DNA from: J095 sp964517605
GTDB lineage: Bacteria > Chloroflexota > Anaerolineae > 4572-78 > J111
Direction of reading: 5' to 3'
Assembly (NCBI GenBank): GCA_964517605.1
Contig: CAZFCE010000007.1
Span: 1-64,000 of the forward strand
Length of the DNA stretch: 64,000 nucleotides
Shown here: positions 47,838 through 56,169 of the stretch, piece after piece
Numbering within the stretch: position 1 is the first letter of the stretch
Layout: each line of letters starts with the position of its first letter
Notes under the pieces: generated by a model
Seen by the model: only the letters and a program-made list of their open reading frames with translations
Databases searched by the model: none
What the model was told of the DNA's origin: nothing
Translations under genes and position numbers: made by a program

Positions 47838-49208
47838 GTGAAGGTTACAACAGAAGAACTTGAACGCTGTGAAACTTTAGTAGTAGTTGAAATTGAGCCC
47901 CAACAAGAGCAGGATTTGCTCAAACAGGCGGCCCAGCGCATTGCGCGTGAAGTAAAAGTGCCCGGTTTTCGGCCGGGTAAAGCTCCCTACAGTGTTATTA
48001 TCCGGCGCTTTGGCCTGGAAGCCGTTCAGCAAGAAGCTTTGGATCATTCAGCCGACAAGCTTATCCAGAACGCTTTAACCGAAAGCGGCATTATCCCTTA
48101 CGCCCGGGTTGCGCTGGAAGCCATTGAGTGGGAGCCGCTCACCATTAAAGTGAAAGTTCCCACCCGGCCCAAAGTTGAGTTGGGAGATTATCGTAGCATC
48201 CGCCTGGAAGTTAGCCCTGTTGAAGTTACCATGGCCGATGTTGACGAAGCCTTAAAGAATATTCAAAACCGAAACGCCACCTGGACGCCGGTGGAACGGC
48301 CCGCCGCGCTGAATGACATGGTTGATATGGCTGTGGTAGAAAAAGATGGCGACACCGAGCTTTCAAAGCGGGAATCGGTTGAATATGCGCTTGACGCGCC
48401 CGAAGAACACGAAGGCCACAACCACCCGGATCTCACCACTCCGTTGCTGGGTTTGAGCGCCGGCGAAGAAAAAACGTTTTCACTGGCTTACCCCGATGAT
48501 TATGACAATGATCGGTACGCCGGCAAAGACATCACTTTTGAAGTAAAAATCAACAGCGTCAAAAAAAAAGAAGTTGACGCGATTGACGACGAATTTGCCA
48601 AATCCTACAGCGATTTCCAAACGCTCGATGAATTCCGGGCCGATGTCCACCGCTCGCTGTTGGAACAACGCCAGCACGAGCAGGCGCACAAACTTGGCGA
48701 TGAAGCCATCACCAAGATTATTGCCGAGTCTACCCTTGAATGGCCGGCAGCCTTTGAAGATGAAAGCATTGAGCAGGAAGTGCATCGGGTTGAGCGCCAA
48801 ATGCGGGCCTACGGGCTAACCATGGAAAGCTACCTGCAAATGCAAAAGAAATCCCGCGCCGATTTTGCCGAAGAACTTCGCGCCCAGGTGGTAGAACAAC
48901 TCAAACGCAGCCTGGTTTTGGGCAAAGTTGTTGAACTGGAAAAGCTGGAAGTTAGCGAGGCCGAAATTTTGCAACAGGCCAAACGGATTGCCGACTACGC
49001 CGGCGGCGGTGAACAATTCTGGCGCAACATCCTGGCTTCGCCGGCCCAACAAGAGATGATTGCCAACGATTTGCTTTCGGAAAAGGCCATAGATTTGCTG
49101 GCCGCCATTGCCAAAGGCGAAGACCCACAGCCCAAACAGGCCGCCGACGCCGAAGTTGCCGAAGCCGTTGAACCCGTCGCCGCGGAAACTGAAGAATCTA
49201 AAGAATAA
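47838..49208 (+). CDS. tig: trigger factor
   Basis: Ribosome-bound chaperone and peptidyl-prolyl isomerase that shields nascent chains. The 456 aa start with GTG 47838 (AGAAGAGG upstream). The ribosome-docking signature is VPGFRPGKAPYSVIIRRFG (about 45-63). The middle PPIase-like domain (about 155-245) has the recognisable FSLAYPDDYDNDRYAGKDITFEVKI, and the helical C-terminal arms run to about 425. An Ala/Glu-rich acidic tail ends the protein. It heads a tig-clpP-clpX cluster, the same order as in many bacteria. Confidence 0.93.
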   Translation: MKVTTEELERCETLVVVEIEPQQEQDLLKQAAQRIAREVKVPGFRPGKAPYSVIIRRFGLEAVQQEALDHSADKLIQNALTESGIIPYARVALEAIEWEPLTIKVKVPTRPKVELGDYRSIRLEVSPVEVTMADVDEALKNIQNRNATWTPVERPAALNDMVDMAVVEKDGDTELSKRESVEYALDAPEEHEGHNHPDLTTPLLGLSAGEEKTFSLAYPDDYDNDRYAGKDITFEVKINSVKKKEVDAIDDEFAKSYSDFQTLDEFRADVHRSLLEQRQHEQAHKLGDEAITKIIAESTLEWPAAFEDESIEQEVHRVERQMRAYGLTMESYLQMQKKSRADFAEELRAQVVEQLKRSLVLGKVVELEKLEVSEAEILQQAKRIADYAGGGEQFWRNILASPAQQEMIANDLLSEKAIDLLAAIAKGEDPQPKQAADAEVAEAVEPVAAETEESKE

Positions 49209-49270
49209 CCCGCCGGTTTTACTTTACCGGGCCGGATCAATTAACAGATGTTTTGAAAGGAGCTAAAAGA

Positions 49271-49936
49271 ATGTTCCCCCACCTTCCCGAATCGGTCATT
49301 CCGATGGTCATTGAAACCACCGGGCGCAGCGAACGGGCCTACGACATTTTCTCTCTGCTGCTGAGAGAGCGGATCATTTTTTTGGGCACACCCATCAACG
49401 ACCAGGTAGCCAATTTAATTGTGGCTCAACTTTTGTACCTGAACCGCGAAGACCCGGAACGTGAAATCCAGATGTACATCAACAGCCCCGGCGGTGTCAT
49501 CTATGCCGGTTTGGCCATTTACGACACCATGCAGCAAATCACCGCGCCGGTGAGCACGTTTGCCGTGGGCGTTACCGCCAGCATGGGCACCGTTCTGTTG
49601 GCAGCCGGCGCGCCGGGCCAGCGATACGCCCTGCCGCACGCCACCATTCACATGCACCAGGCCGGCGGCGGCGCGCAAGGCTACACCACCGATGTTGAAA
49701 TTCAATACCGTGAAATGAAACGCCAGCAGGATTTACTCTTTGGCATTATCAGCAAACACACCGGCCAGCCCATCGAAACGATTGCCGACGATTTTGAACG
49801 CGATCGCTGGATGGACGCGCAAACCGCCAAAGAATACGGCCTGGTGGATGGCATTCTGGGCGCTCCGGTGGTAGCCGAAACCGACGACTCAGCCAAGAAA
49901 GAATCTAACTCAACCGAGAAACCGGCAAACGAGTAG
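49271..49936 (+). CDS. clpP: ATP-dependent Clp protease proteolytic subunit
   Basis: Serine peptidase forming the two-ring barrel that degrades proteins fed by ClpX. I start at ATG 49271 (AAAGGAG 8 nt upstream; an upstream TTG overlaps it). The 221 aa contain the catalytic triad: Ser104 in VTASMGTVLL, His129 in TIHMHQ and Asp178 in FERDRWM. The C-terminus has a 20-residue polar tail (TDDSAKKESNSTEKPANE) beyond the usual end. A short CCGGT/ACCGG hairpin (49213-49230) lies between tig and clpP. clpX follows after 6 nt. Confidence 0.95.
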   Translation: MFPHLPESVIPMVIETTGRSERAYDIFSLLLRERIIFLGTPINDQVANLIVAQLLYLNREDPEREIQMYINSPGGVIYAGLAIYDTMQQITAPVSTFAVGVTASMGTVLLAAGAPGQRYALPHATIHMHQAGGGAQGYTTDVEIQYREMKRQQDLLFGIISKHTGQPIETIADDFERDRWMDAQTAKEYGLVDGILGAPVVAETDDSAKKESNSTEKPANE

Positions 49937-49942
49937 AAATCC

Positions 49943-51352
49943 ATGGCCAGTAGTAGTAGATTTCGATCCGATGTTCAAGTTTGCTCATTTTGCAAGCGGT
50001 CACAGGATGAAGTCAACCGGCTGATCGCCGGGCCTGATAACGTATTCATTTGTGATGAATGTGTTGACTTGTGCCAGGACATTCTCACCGAAGATGCGTC
50101 AAGCGCCGCGCCGCCGGAGGTGAATCCCAACCGGATTCCATCTCCCAAAGAAATTTATGAGCAACTGAACGATTGGGTCGTGGGCCAGGATCAGGCCAAA
50201 AAAGTGCTGTCGGTGGCGGTGTACAATCACTACAAACGCACCACTCGCCGCACCGAAGGGCGCAAACGCGACGAAGTTGAACTTCAAAAAAGCAATATCA
50301 TGATTATTGGGCCAACAGGCTGTGGAAAAACGCTGTTGGCCCAAACTTTGGCCAAAATTCTGGACGTGCCTTTTTGCATTGCCGATGCTACCACCCTAAC
50401 CGAGGCCGGCTATGTGGGCGAGGACGTAGAAAACATTCTGCTACGGCTAATTCAGGCGGCAGATTTTGATATTGCCCGCGCCGAACAAGGCATTATCTAC
50501 ATTGATGAAATTGACAAGGTTGCCCGTAAATCCGGCGACAACCCCTCCATCACCCGCGACGTGTCGGGCGAAGGGGTGCAGCAAGCCCTGCTCAAAATCA
50601 TTGAGGGCGTTTCGGCGCGGGTGCCGCCGCAAGGGGGGCGCAAACATCCCCACCAGGAATTTATCCAGATTGACACCTCGAACATTTTGTTTATCTGCGG
50701 CGGCGCGTTTGATAACCTGGAAAAAGTCATTCAGGAACGGCTGGGTGTAAAAGGCCGGATGGGGTTTGGCAGTTCGCCCACCGGGCGAGCCTTAACCAAA
50801 GCCCGCCAGAGCGGCCAGCAACTCCTTTCAATGGGGCGCGCGCCAGAGGTCAAATCGGCGGCGGCCAAACTGGACCCGGCTATTGCCAAAGAAGAAGAAG
50901 CCATTGCCAACACCGTAATGGCGCTCACCCAGGTTACGCCGGAAGATTTGCTGCGCTACGGCCTCATCCCCGAATTTATCGGGCGTTTGCCGGTGGTGGT
51001 TACGGTTGAGCCGCTGGGCCACACCGCGCTGATGGAAATTTTAACCGGGCCGCGCAACGCCATTGTCAAACAGTATCAGCATTTGTTTGCCATTGACGGC
51101 GTGGAACTGGTCTTTTCTCAGGAAGCGTTATCGGTGGCGGCGGGGCTGGCCCTAAAACACAAAACCGGCGCGCGCGGCCTGCGTTCCATCATCGAAGAGG
51201 CGCTGCTGGACACTATGTACGAAATCCCGTCCCGCAAAGACATTAAAAAGTGCGTCATCACCGCCGCGGTCATTCGGGGTGAAGCCGAGCCTGAACTGTA
51301 CGATGAATATGGCCGGCCCATTGACGCCGATGTGCAGCACAAAGCCGCCTGA
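49943..51352 (+). CDS. clpX: ATP-dependent Clp protease ATP-binding subunit ClpX, with a long insertion
   Basis: AAA+ unfoldase that feeds ClpP. The N-terminal zinc-binding domain has Cys14, Cys17, Cys37 and Cys40. Walker A GPTGCGKT is at about 121-128, Walker B IIYIDEIDK at about 183-191, the pore loop is GYVGEDVE, and the C-domain ends with TGARGLRSIIEE. The ClpP-docking IGF-type loop reads MGFG. Between MGFG (about 272) and the TPEDLLRYGLIPEFIGRLPVV block lie about 53 residues rich in Ala, Lys and Glu, where Escherichia coli ClpX has about 17. This explains the 469-aa length. Confidence 0.93.
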   Translation: MASSSRFRSDVQVCSFCKRSQDEVNRLIAGPDNVFICDECVDLCQDILTEDASSAAPPEVNPNRIPSPKEIYEQLNDWVVGQDQAKKVLSVAVYNHYKRTTRRTEGRKRDEVELQKSNIMIIGPTGCGKTLLAQTLAKILDVPFCIADATTLTEAGYVGEDVENILLRLIQAADFDIARAEQGIIYIDEIDKVARKSGDNPSITRDVSGEGVQQALLKIIEGVSARVPPQGGRKHPHQEFIQIDTSNILFICGGAFDNLEKVIQERLGVKGRMGFGSSPTGRALTKARQSGQQLLSMGRAPEVKSAAAKLDPAIAKEEEAIANTVMALTQVTPEDLLRYGLIPEFIGRLPVVVTVEPLGHTALMEILTGPRNAIVKQYQHLFAIDGVELVFSQEALSVAAGLALKHKTGARGLRSIIEEALLDTMYEIPSRKDIKKCVITAAVIRGEAEPELYDEYGRPIDADVQHKAA

Positions 51353-51383
51353 GTTGCGCCGGCCCAAAAACTAAAAACCGATT

Positions 51384-51415
51384 TAAACCAGGCCATCAGC
51401 CTGGTTTATTTTTTT
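51384..51415 (+). terminator. terminator of tig-clpP-clpX
   Basis: AAACCAGGC (51385-51393) pairs with GCCTGGTTT (51399-51407) over a 5-nt loop and is followed by A and a run of Ts. Confidence 0.88.
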
Positions 51416-51439
51416 GCAACCCAAAGTCACGCTGAAGTT

Positions 51440-51448
51440 TGTTATACT
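51440..51448 (+). promoter_or_regulatory. extended -10 promoter of the FAH gene
   Basis: TGT-TATACT at 51440-51448, 18 bp before the ATG. No convincing -35 lies at the right distance. The start of transcription would be about 12 nt before the ATG, next to AAGGAG (51450-51455), so the leader is very short or the promoter is misplaced. Confidence 0.4.
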
Positions 51449-51466
51449 AAAAGGAGCAAAATTCCT

Positions 51467-52294
51467 ATGAAACTGGTAACACTCACCAATCACCAACTGG
51501 GCCGGGTAGATGGCGACCAGATTGTGCCGTTTGATTACGCCGGCGGCATGTTAGAACTGATTCGCGCCGGGCAGCCGGGCCGCGCCGCCGCCAGCGCCGC
51601 CGGACAACCCATTGCTTATAACCCCAACCTGCTGGCCGCGCCACTCACCTATCCCTCTAAAATTGTGGCGATTGGCAAAAACTACGCCGAGCACGTGCAC
51701 GAATTTAAAAGCGACATCCCCGAACAGCCCATTGTGTTTGCCAAATTCACCACCTCGATTATTGGCCCCGGCCAAACGGTGCGCTGGGACCCGGCGCTCG
51801 CCGGCCAGGTTGATTACGAAGCCGAACTGGCGGTGATTATTGGCCAAACCGCGCGCCACGTGTCGGAATCCAGCGCGTTGGACTATGTGTTTGGCTACAC
51901 CTGCGCCAACGACATCAGCGCCCGCGATTTGCAGGCCCGCGACCGCCAGTGGGTGCGCAGCAAATCGCTGGATACGTTTTGCCCGCTTGGCCCGTGGCTG
52001 GTTACTGCCGATGAAATTCCCAATCCGCAAAACCTGGCAATTAGCTGCCGGGTAAACGGCCAGGTTTTGCAGCAAAGCCACACCGGTAAAATGATTTTTG
52101 GCGTGGCCTACCTTATCTCGTTTTTGTCGCGGGTGTTTACCCTGCTGCCCGGCGATATCATTCTCACCGGCACGCCCGGCGGCGTGGGCGCGTTTCGGGA
52201 GCCGCCGCTATTTTTGCAGGATGGGGATGAAACCATTGTAGAAATTGAGGGGCTTGGCCGGCTGGTTAATCACTGCCAAACCTTTAGCGCCTGA
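51467..52294 (+). CDS. fumarylacetoacetate hydrolase (FAH) family protein
   Basis: The 275-aa protein belongs to a metal-dependent family that cleaves or decarboxylates 2-keto acids in catabolism. Landmarks are AIGKNYAEHVHEF (about 66-78), metal ligands in DYEAELAVIIG (two Glu) and YTCANDISARDLQ (Asp), then KSLDTFCPLGPW and the C-terminal ILTGTPGGVGAFREPP. The substrate may be an acylpyruvate, oxaloacetate or a homoprotocatechuate intermediate; sequence does not decide. The binding site is AAGGAG. It is monocistronic, ended by the terminator at 52312-52338. Confidence 0.86.
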   Translation: MKLVTLTNHQLGRVDGDQIVPFDYAGGMLELIRAGQPGRAAASAAGQPIAYNPNLLAAPLTYPSKIVAIGKNYAEHVHEFKSDIPEQPIVFAKFTTSIIGPGQTVRWDPALAGQVDYEAELAVIIGQTARHVSESSALDYVFGYTCANDISARDLQARDRQWVRSKSLDTFCPLGPWLVTADEIPNPQNLAISCRVNGQVLQQSHTGKMIFGVAYLISFLSRVFTLLPGDIILTGTPGGVGAFREPPLFLQDGDETIVEIEGLGRLVNHCQTFSA

Positions 52295-52311
52295 TGTGAG
52301 CGTCTGACGTA

Positions 52312-52338
52312 AAGGCCGGCAATCAGCCGGCCTTTTTT
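52312..52338 (+). terminator. terminator between convergent FAH and alkyltransferase-like genes
   Basis: AAGGCCGGC (52312-52320) pairs with GCCGGCCTT (52326-52334) over a 5-nt loop and runs into Ts on the plus strand. The minus-strand T run is short (TTT). Confidence 0.8.
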
Positions 52339-52339
52339 G

Positions 52340-52708
52340 TCAGGCCAGAAAAAAGCCGTTTTCGGTGGCCCATTGCCAATCCGGGCCGGGCCAGCCAACT
52401 GCCTCAAAATTAACGGCGTTATCGGCATTAAAGCTGATGCCTTCCGCTTCGAGCAGTTGGCGCTGGCGGGCGCTGCCCGCGCCGCCGTCGCGCAGGCTGA
52501 TTTGCCCCTGCCGGTTGATAACCCGCTGCCACGGCACGTCGGTATTGTGAGGCAGCGCGGCCATAGCAAACCCCACCATCTGCGCCGAACAGCCGCCCAC
52601 CAGCCGGGCAATCTGGCCGTAAGTGGCCACCTGCCCCGGCGGAATTTGTTGCACCACGGCGTAAATCCGCTGGTACAACGGCGCATTCCGCAACGAGGGG
52701 CCGGTCAT
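52340..52708 (-). CDS. alkyltransferase-like protein (ATL), MGMT family without active Cys
   Basis: The 122-aa protein has the DNA-binding domain of O6-alkylguanine-DNA alkyltransferases (YQRIYAVVQQIPPGQVATYGQIA). The active PCHRV motif is replaced by PWQRV, with Trp60 in place of the Cys, the hallmark of ATL proteins that flag O6-alkylguanine for nucleotide excision repair instead of repairing it. In ATLs an Arg in the preceding helix (ARQVG or ARMVG) acts as a finger that flips the base. Here the segment reads SAQMVG, so that Arg appears to be Gln. The start overlaps the upstream lipoprotein gene by 4 bp. Confidence 0.85.
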   Translation of the reverse strand: MTGPSLRNAPLYQRIYAVVQQIPPGQVATYGQIARLVGGCSAQMVGFAMAALPHNTDVPWQRVINRQGQISLRDGGAGSARQRQLLEAEGISFNADNAVNFEAVGWPGPDWQWATENGFFLA

Positions 52709-53829
52709 TGGGCGTTGTTCTCCGGCAACTCGGTTTCCGGTGTGAGGAACTTAAAGCTTTTGAGCATCGGGTTAAAAAATTTTAGCGCCACGTTGTACAA
52801 TTCGGTGGGGGCGGTAAAAACAATCTGGTGCATTTTGCCGTTGCCGGCGACGGCAATCACCGAGCCGGCGACGGTGTGGGTAGCGCCGGTGGTGTAGATA
52901 AAGTCAATGGTGGCGCCGGTGGCGGTATCCAGCGGAAAAGCGGCGGGCGGCAGGTGCTGCAAATTGGGGTGTTCGGTTTGCAGCTTTTTTATTTGGGCCA
53001 GCGCGGCTTCGGTGGCGGCATTGGGGTTGCTCACCACGCCGGGCCACGGCTGGCTGCCGGCCCAAAAGTGCATGTCGTCTTCCGGCGAACTGAGAGAGAT
53101 TTCCGATTCGGTTTGGGTGATAACTTGCCAGTTGCTGGCGTACAAAAAGCCAAATTCTTTGCCGGTGGGGCCAATCAGCGCCCATACCGGCGGCGTGGGC
53201 GTAGCGCCGGGCGCGGCTTTGGCGGCAGCGAGCGGGGTAAAGCTGCCGGCCAATGTTTCCAGCGCGGTGTGAACGGCATCCCACTGCGGTTGGGGGGCGC
53301 TCAGGTACACCAGATAGATGGTTTGGCCCTGCTGCCGCACCGTAACCTGGCTGATGGTTGGCCCCTGTTTGGGGTCGGTGGTGGAAAAGCGCCCCACAAT
53401 TGAGCCATCTTTTTGTTCCTGGTAGCGCAGGGCTTTGAAGTTAGAGTTGGGGCCGGCAAAATTTTGTTGCACAAACCCGGCCATGTACTGGCTTAACTCG
53501 TCGGTGGTGTAGGCGCGGTCAGCGGCGTTAAAAACCACGGTGTAGCCAATTTGATGGCCGGGAGCCAGCACAATCACGCCGTTGTCCTGCGGAAAGGTGG
53601 TCCACTCCGGCGGGTAATCAATGCGAAACTGGTTGCTGGCGTGGGTAAAGGTTTTTAGCGTGCCCAGCGTAATGGGCGTGGGCGAAGGCTGGGCGGTGGC
53701 GGTGGGGCGCTCGCCGGCGGTGGGCGCGGCCATGGGCGTGGGCAGGTTGGTTGCCGGGCCGCAGGCGGCGGCTCCGGTTAGCACGGCTAAAATGGTTACT
53801 ATCAACAAACGGAGAGTGGTATGGTTCAT
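52705..53829 (-). CDS. lipoprotein with PsbP-like domains
   Basis: The 374-aa protein starts at ATG 53829; a longer frame lacks a signal peptide at its start. The signal peptide ends in a lipobox-like stretch with Cys23 (TGAAACGP). After a Thr/Pro linker come two domains resembling PsbP-like proteins: one at about 65-195 (HASNQFRIDYPPEWTTF, GYTVVFN) and one at about 215-365 (FGFLYASNWQVI). It is probably exposed on the outer face of the membrane. The function is unknown. Its gene overlaps the ATL gene by 4 bp, so the two are coupled, though a surface lipoprotein and a DNA damage sensor have no obvious link. Confidence 0.65.
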   Translation of the reverse strand: MNHTTLRLLIVTILAVLTGAAACGPATNLPTPMAAPTAGERPTATAQPSPTPITLGTLKTFTHASNQFRIDYPPEWTTFPQDNGVIVLAPGHQIGYTVVFNAADRAYTTDELSQYMAGFVQQNFAGPNSNFKALRYQEQKDGSIVGRFSTTDPKQGPTISQVTVRQQGQTIYLVYLSAPQPQWDAVHTALETLAGSFTPLAAAKAAPGATPTPPVWALIGPTGKEFGFLYASNWQVITQTESEISLSSPEDDMHFWAGSQPWPGVVSNPNAATEAALAQIKKLQTEHPNLQHLPPAAFPLDTATGATIDFIYTTGATHTVAGSVIAVAGNGKMHQIVFTAPTELYNVALKFFNPMLKSFKFLTPETELPENNAQ

Positions 53830-53832
53830 AGG

Positions 53833-53857
53833 TAAAAAAAAGCACCAGGCCGGTGCT
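53833..53857 (-). terminator. terminator of the response-regulator gene
   Basis: Minus strand: AGCACC (53857-53852) pairs with GGTGCT (53846-53841), with a 5-nt loop and a long T run. It lies between the regulator stop and the lipoprotein start. Confidence 0.8.
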
Positions 53858-53887
53858 ATGAAAAATTTTTTATCAGGTGGGCCGGCG

Positions 53888-54556
53888 TTAATCGGCGGGA
53901 GTTGTTGGGGCAACAAACCGGTAGCCAACGCCCCTAACTGTAACCAACCGCTCCGGGCGGCCAGGGTTTTCCTCTATTTTCTCGCGCAGCCAGCGAATAT
54001 GCACATCCAGCGTGCGGGTATCGCCCATGTAATCGGTTTCCCAAACCTGCTGCATAATGGTTTTGCGGCTAAGAATTTGGTTGCTGCTTTCTATCAGCAG
54101 TTGAAGCAGCTTAAACTCCTTGGGGGTTAACGAGAATTGTTGTTCGTTGCGGAGTATCCGGCGTTGGTCAAGGTCAATCACCAGGCCGGGATACCGCAAA
54201 AAACGCCCTTTTTGGGGGGCAGTTGCTTTTTGAATGCTCTGGTTCAAATGTTTTACGCTTTCAGTCGAAACCACAAGTGCGGTTTTTCCGATGTTAGAAT
54301 TTAGCTCGTTGGGGTTGCCCACCACCAACCGGGGGATGTTAAGCCGGGTACCATCAATGGCCTGTTGAAAATCGGCAAAACTCAGCACGCCGCCGGCCAT
54401 ATTAAACACAATCAAGTTGGGCCAGCAACCACTGGTTTGGGTGGCGGCGGTGGCCGGAGTATGCGCTATATTTACTTGATGCCCGTGTTGTTCCAAACTT
54501 TGGCGTAAAGATTGGGATTGATCCAGGCTTTGGTGTTCGATTAGCAGCACGTGCAT
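53888..54556 (-). CDS. OmpR/PhoB-type transcription factor with degenerate receiver domain
   Basis: The 222-aa protein starts at ATG 54556 (GGGAGGGG upstream). The C-terminal winged helix (about 122-218) is well conserved: QFSLTPKEFKLLQLLIESSNQILSR, TLDVHIRWLREKIE and TVRGVGYRFV. The N-terminal half resembles a receiver, but the phospho-acceptor Asp is Asn52 (LIVFNM), the acidic pair after strand 1 reads Glu-His (LLIEHQ), and the conserved Lys loop is not evident. It probably works without phosphorylation, perhaps through ligand binding or constitutive dimerisation. No kinase is adjacent. The gene has its own promoter and terminator. Confidence 0.82.
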   Translation of the reverse strand: MHVLLIEHQSLDQSQSLRQSLEQHGHQVNIAHTPATAATQTSGCWPNLIVFNMAGGVLSFADFQQAIDGTRLNIPRLVVGNPNELNSNIGKTALVVSTESVKHLNQSIQKATAPQKGRFLRYPGLVIDLDQRRILRNEQQFSLTPKEFKLLQLLIESSNQILSRKTIMQQVWETDYMGDTRTLDVHIRWLREKIEENPGRPERLVTVRGVGYRFVAPTTPAD

Positions 54557-54596
54557 AAAATACCCCTCCCAAACGCCGTTAAACGGTCGGAGGCTG

Positions 54597-54625
54597 ATTA
54601 TATATAAAATTGATGGGTTTAGCAA
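54597..54625 (-). promoter_or_regulatory. promoter of the degenerate response-regulator gene
   Basis: Minus strand: TTGCTA (54625-54620), a 17-bp spacer and TATAAT (54602-54597). A palindrome, CCGTT-A-AACGG (54575-54585), lies in the leader just after the expected start and could be an autoregulatory site. Confidence 0.6.
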
Positions 54626-54666
54626 TCTTAGCAATCATTCCGGTGCGGGGAGAAACGGCTTCTAAT

Positions 54667-56151
54667 CTAATCAATTTCAAATTTCAGGTGGAGTACCTGT
54701 TGGGTGATAGCCTGTATTTTGGCGGTTTCGGCGGGCCGATAGCCGCACACCCACACCACTTGCTCCCCGGCTACCAGCAGGGGAATTTGGGGCCGCCAGT
54801 TTGCCGGGATTTTGGCGTTGATCATAAATTCGTTGATTTTTTGATGCCGACCTCCCATGCCCAGCGGGCAGAAGATGTCACCGGGTTGGCGAGGCCGCAA
54901 AACCAGCGGTTGGCTCACGGCGGCGGCATCTAAACAGGCTTCCCACGGCGTTGCGGGCCGAGGCGCGCCCGCCGCCGGGCCAAAACCGGCCACCAGCCGC
55001 CAGCGCGAGTGGGGCAGCCGGGTTTCGCCGGGCAGGTTAACGGGCATAGCGGCCTGAATTTGCGGCACTTCGGGCGGCGCGGGTTGGCCGGGCGTTGCGG
55101 CGGCGGCCACGGTAAAAGTGCGGTACTCCACGGTCAGCAGCAATCCCTGCGGCAGGCTGGCCTGTGCTCCAACGCCGCCGGCGGCCATAATTTCCAGGGC
55201 GTTTTCAATGTGTTCAAAGCTGATGTCGCGCAGCCCGCGCCGCAGTTGTTCAACGGCCCGGCGCAGGGCCGAGCGTTGCAAGGCCGGCGGCAAACTGCGC
55301 CAGCTTGCCAGGTTAAACGTAACATGCCAGGCCGATTCCGAGTGGACAAGCTGCGGCCAAATAGCCTGAAGTTGCTGCGCCAGCAGGTCGGTTTCGGCGG
55401 CGGCTACCTGGGCGGTGCGTTGCAGTGCGGCGCGAATGTTGGGGTTAAAGGTTTCCAGGTAGGGGATTAGCTCGTGGCGCAGGCGGTTGCGAAAGTAGGT
55501 AGTATCCAGGTTGGTGTGATCCTGCCGGGGGTGCAACCCGTTGTTGTGGCAATAGGCCTCAATGGCGGCGCGGGGGGTGCGCAGCCAGGGCCGGATGAGC
55601 AGCGGCCCGGCGGATTGGCCCACAGCGGGCGGCAGGTCGGCGGGGTGCAGCCGCAACCCGCTAATGTTTACGGCGGGCAGCATGCCCCGCAGCCCCAGCA
55701 GGCCGCTGCCGCGCAAAAAGTGCATCAGCACGGTTTCGGTTTGGTCATCGGCGTTGTGGCCCACCGCAATTTTGGGGCTGCCAGTGGTGTGGGCCACCTG
55801 CCACAAAAAGGCGTAACGCACCTGCCGGGCGGCTTCTTCAAGGGATTGCCGGCGCTCGGCGGCCAGTTCGGCTATGGGGCGAGCTTCTATCACCAGCGGG
55901 ATGCCCCAGCGTTGGCAGGTTTCTTGCACAAACTCGGCGTCGGCCTGGGCAAATTCGCCGCGCAGCCGGTGGTTGAGGTGGGCCGCGGTGAGCGTGAGGT
56001 TAAACCGGGGAGCCAGCGCGCGCAGCAGGTGCAACAGCCCCAGCGAGTCGGCTCCACCGGAAACGCCCACGACAATTTTATCGGCGGGAGCCAACAGGTG
56101 GTGTTTGGCGCAAAAGTTGGCCACCTGGTCAACAATGTTGGGCGTTACCAT
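54667..56151 (-). CDS. tilS: tRNA(Ile)-lysidine synthase
   Basis: Essential enzyme that joins lysine to C34 of the CAU-anticodon tRNA(Ile) so that it reads AUA. The 494 aa have the PP-loop SGGADS at 31-36 (VGVSGGADSLGLLHLL), then AAHLNHRLRG and GHNADDQTETVLMHFLRGSG, and the C-terminal domain with RQPGDIFCPLGMGGRHQKINEF. Length and domain order match full-length TilS. It lies 18 bp downstream of the large cyclase/ATPase gene and is probably cotranscribed. Confidence 0.93.
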   Translation of the reverse strand: MVTPNIVDQVANFCAKHHLLAPADKIVVGVSGGADSLGLLHLLRALAPRFNLTLTAAHLNHRLRGEFAQADAEFVQETCQRWGIPLVIEARPIAELAAERRQSLEEAARQVRYAFLWQVAHTTGSPKIAVGHNADDQTETVLMHFLRGSGLLGLRGMLPAVNISGLRLHPADLPPAVGQSAGPLLIRPWLRTPRAAIEAYCHNNGLHPRQDHTNLDTTYFRNRLRHELIPYLETFNPNIRAALQRTAQVAAAETDLLAQQLQAIWPQLVHSESAWHVTFNLASWRSLPPALQRSALRRAVEQLRRGLRDISFEHIENALEIMAAGGVGAQASLPQGLLLTVEYRTFTVAAAATPGQPAPPEVPQIQAAMPVNLPGETRLPHSRWRLVAGFGPAAGAPRPATPWEACLDAAAVSQPLVLRPRQPGDIFCPLGMGGRHQKINEFMINAKIPANWRPQIPLLVAGEQVVWVCGYRPAETAKIQAITQQVLHLKFEID

Positions 56152-56169
56152 AGTTTTGCTGCGGTCCGG

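Noticed and set aside
53830..53928. N-terminal extension of the PsbP-like lipoprotein
   Set aside because: It runs through the terminator of the response-regulator gene and would bury the signal peptide.
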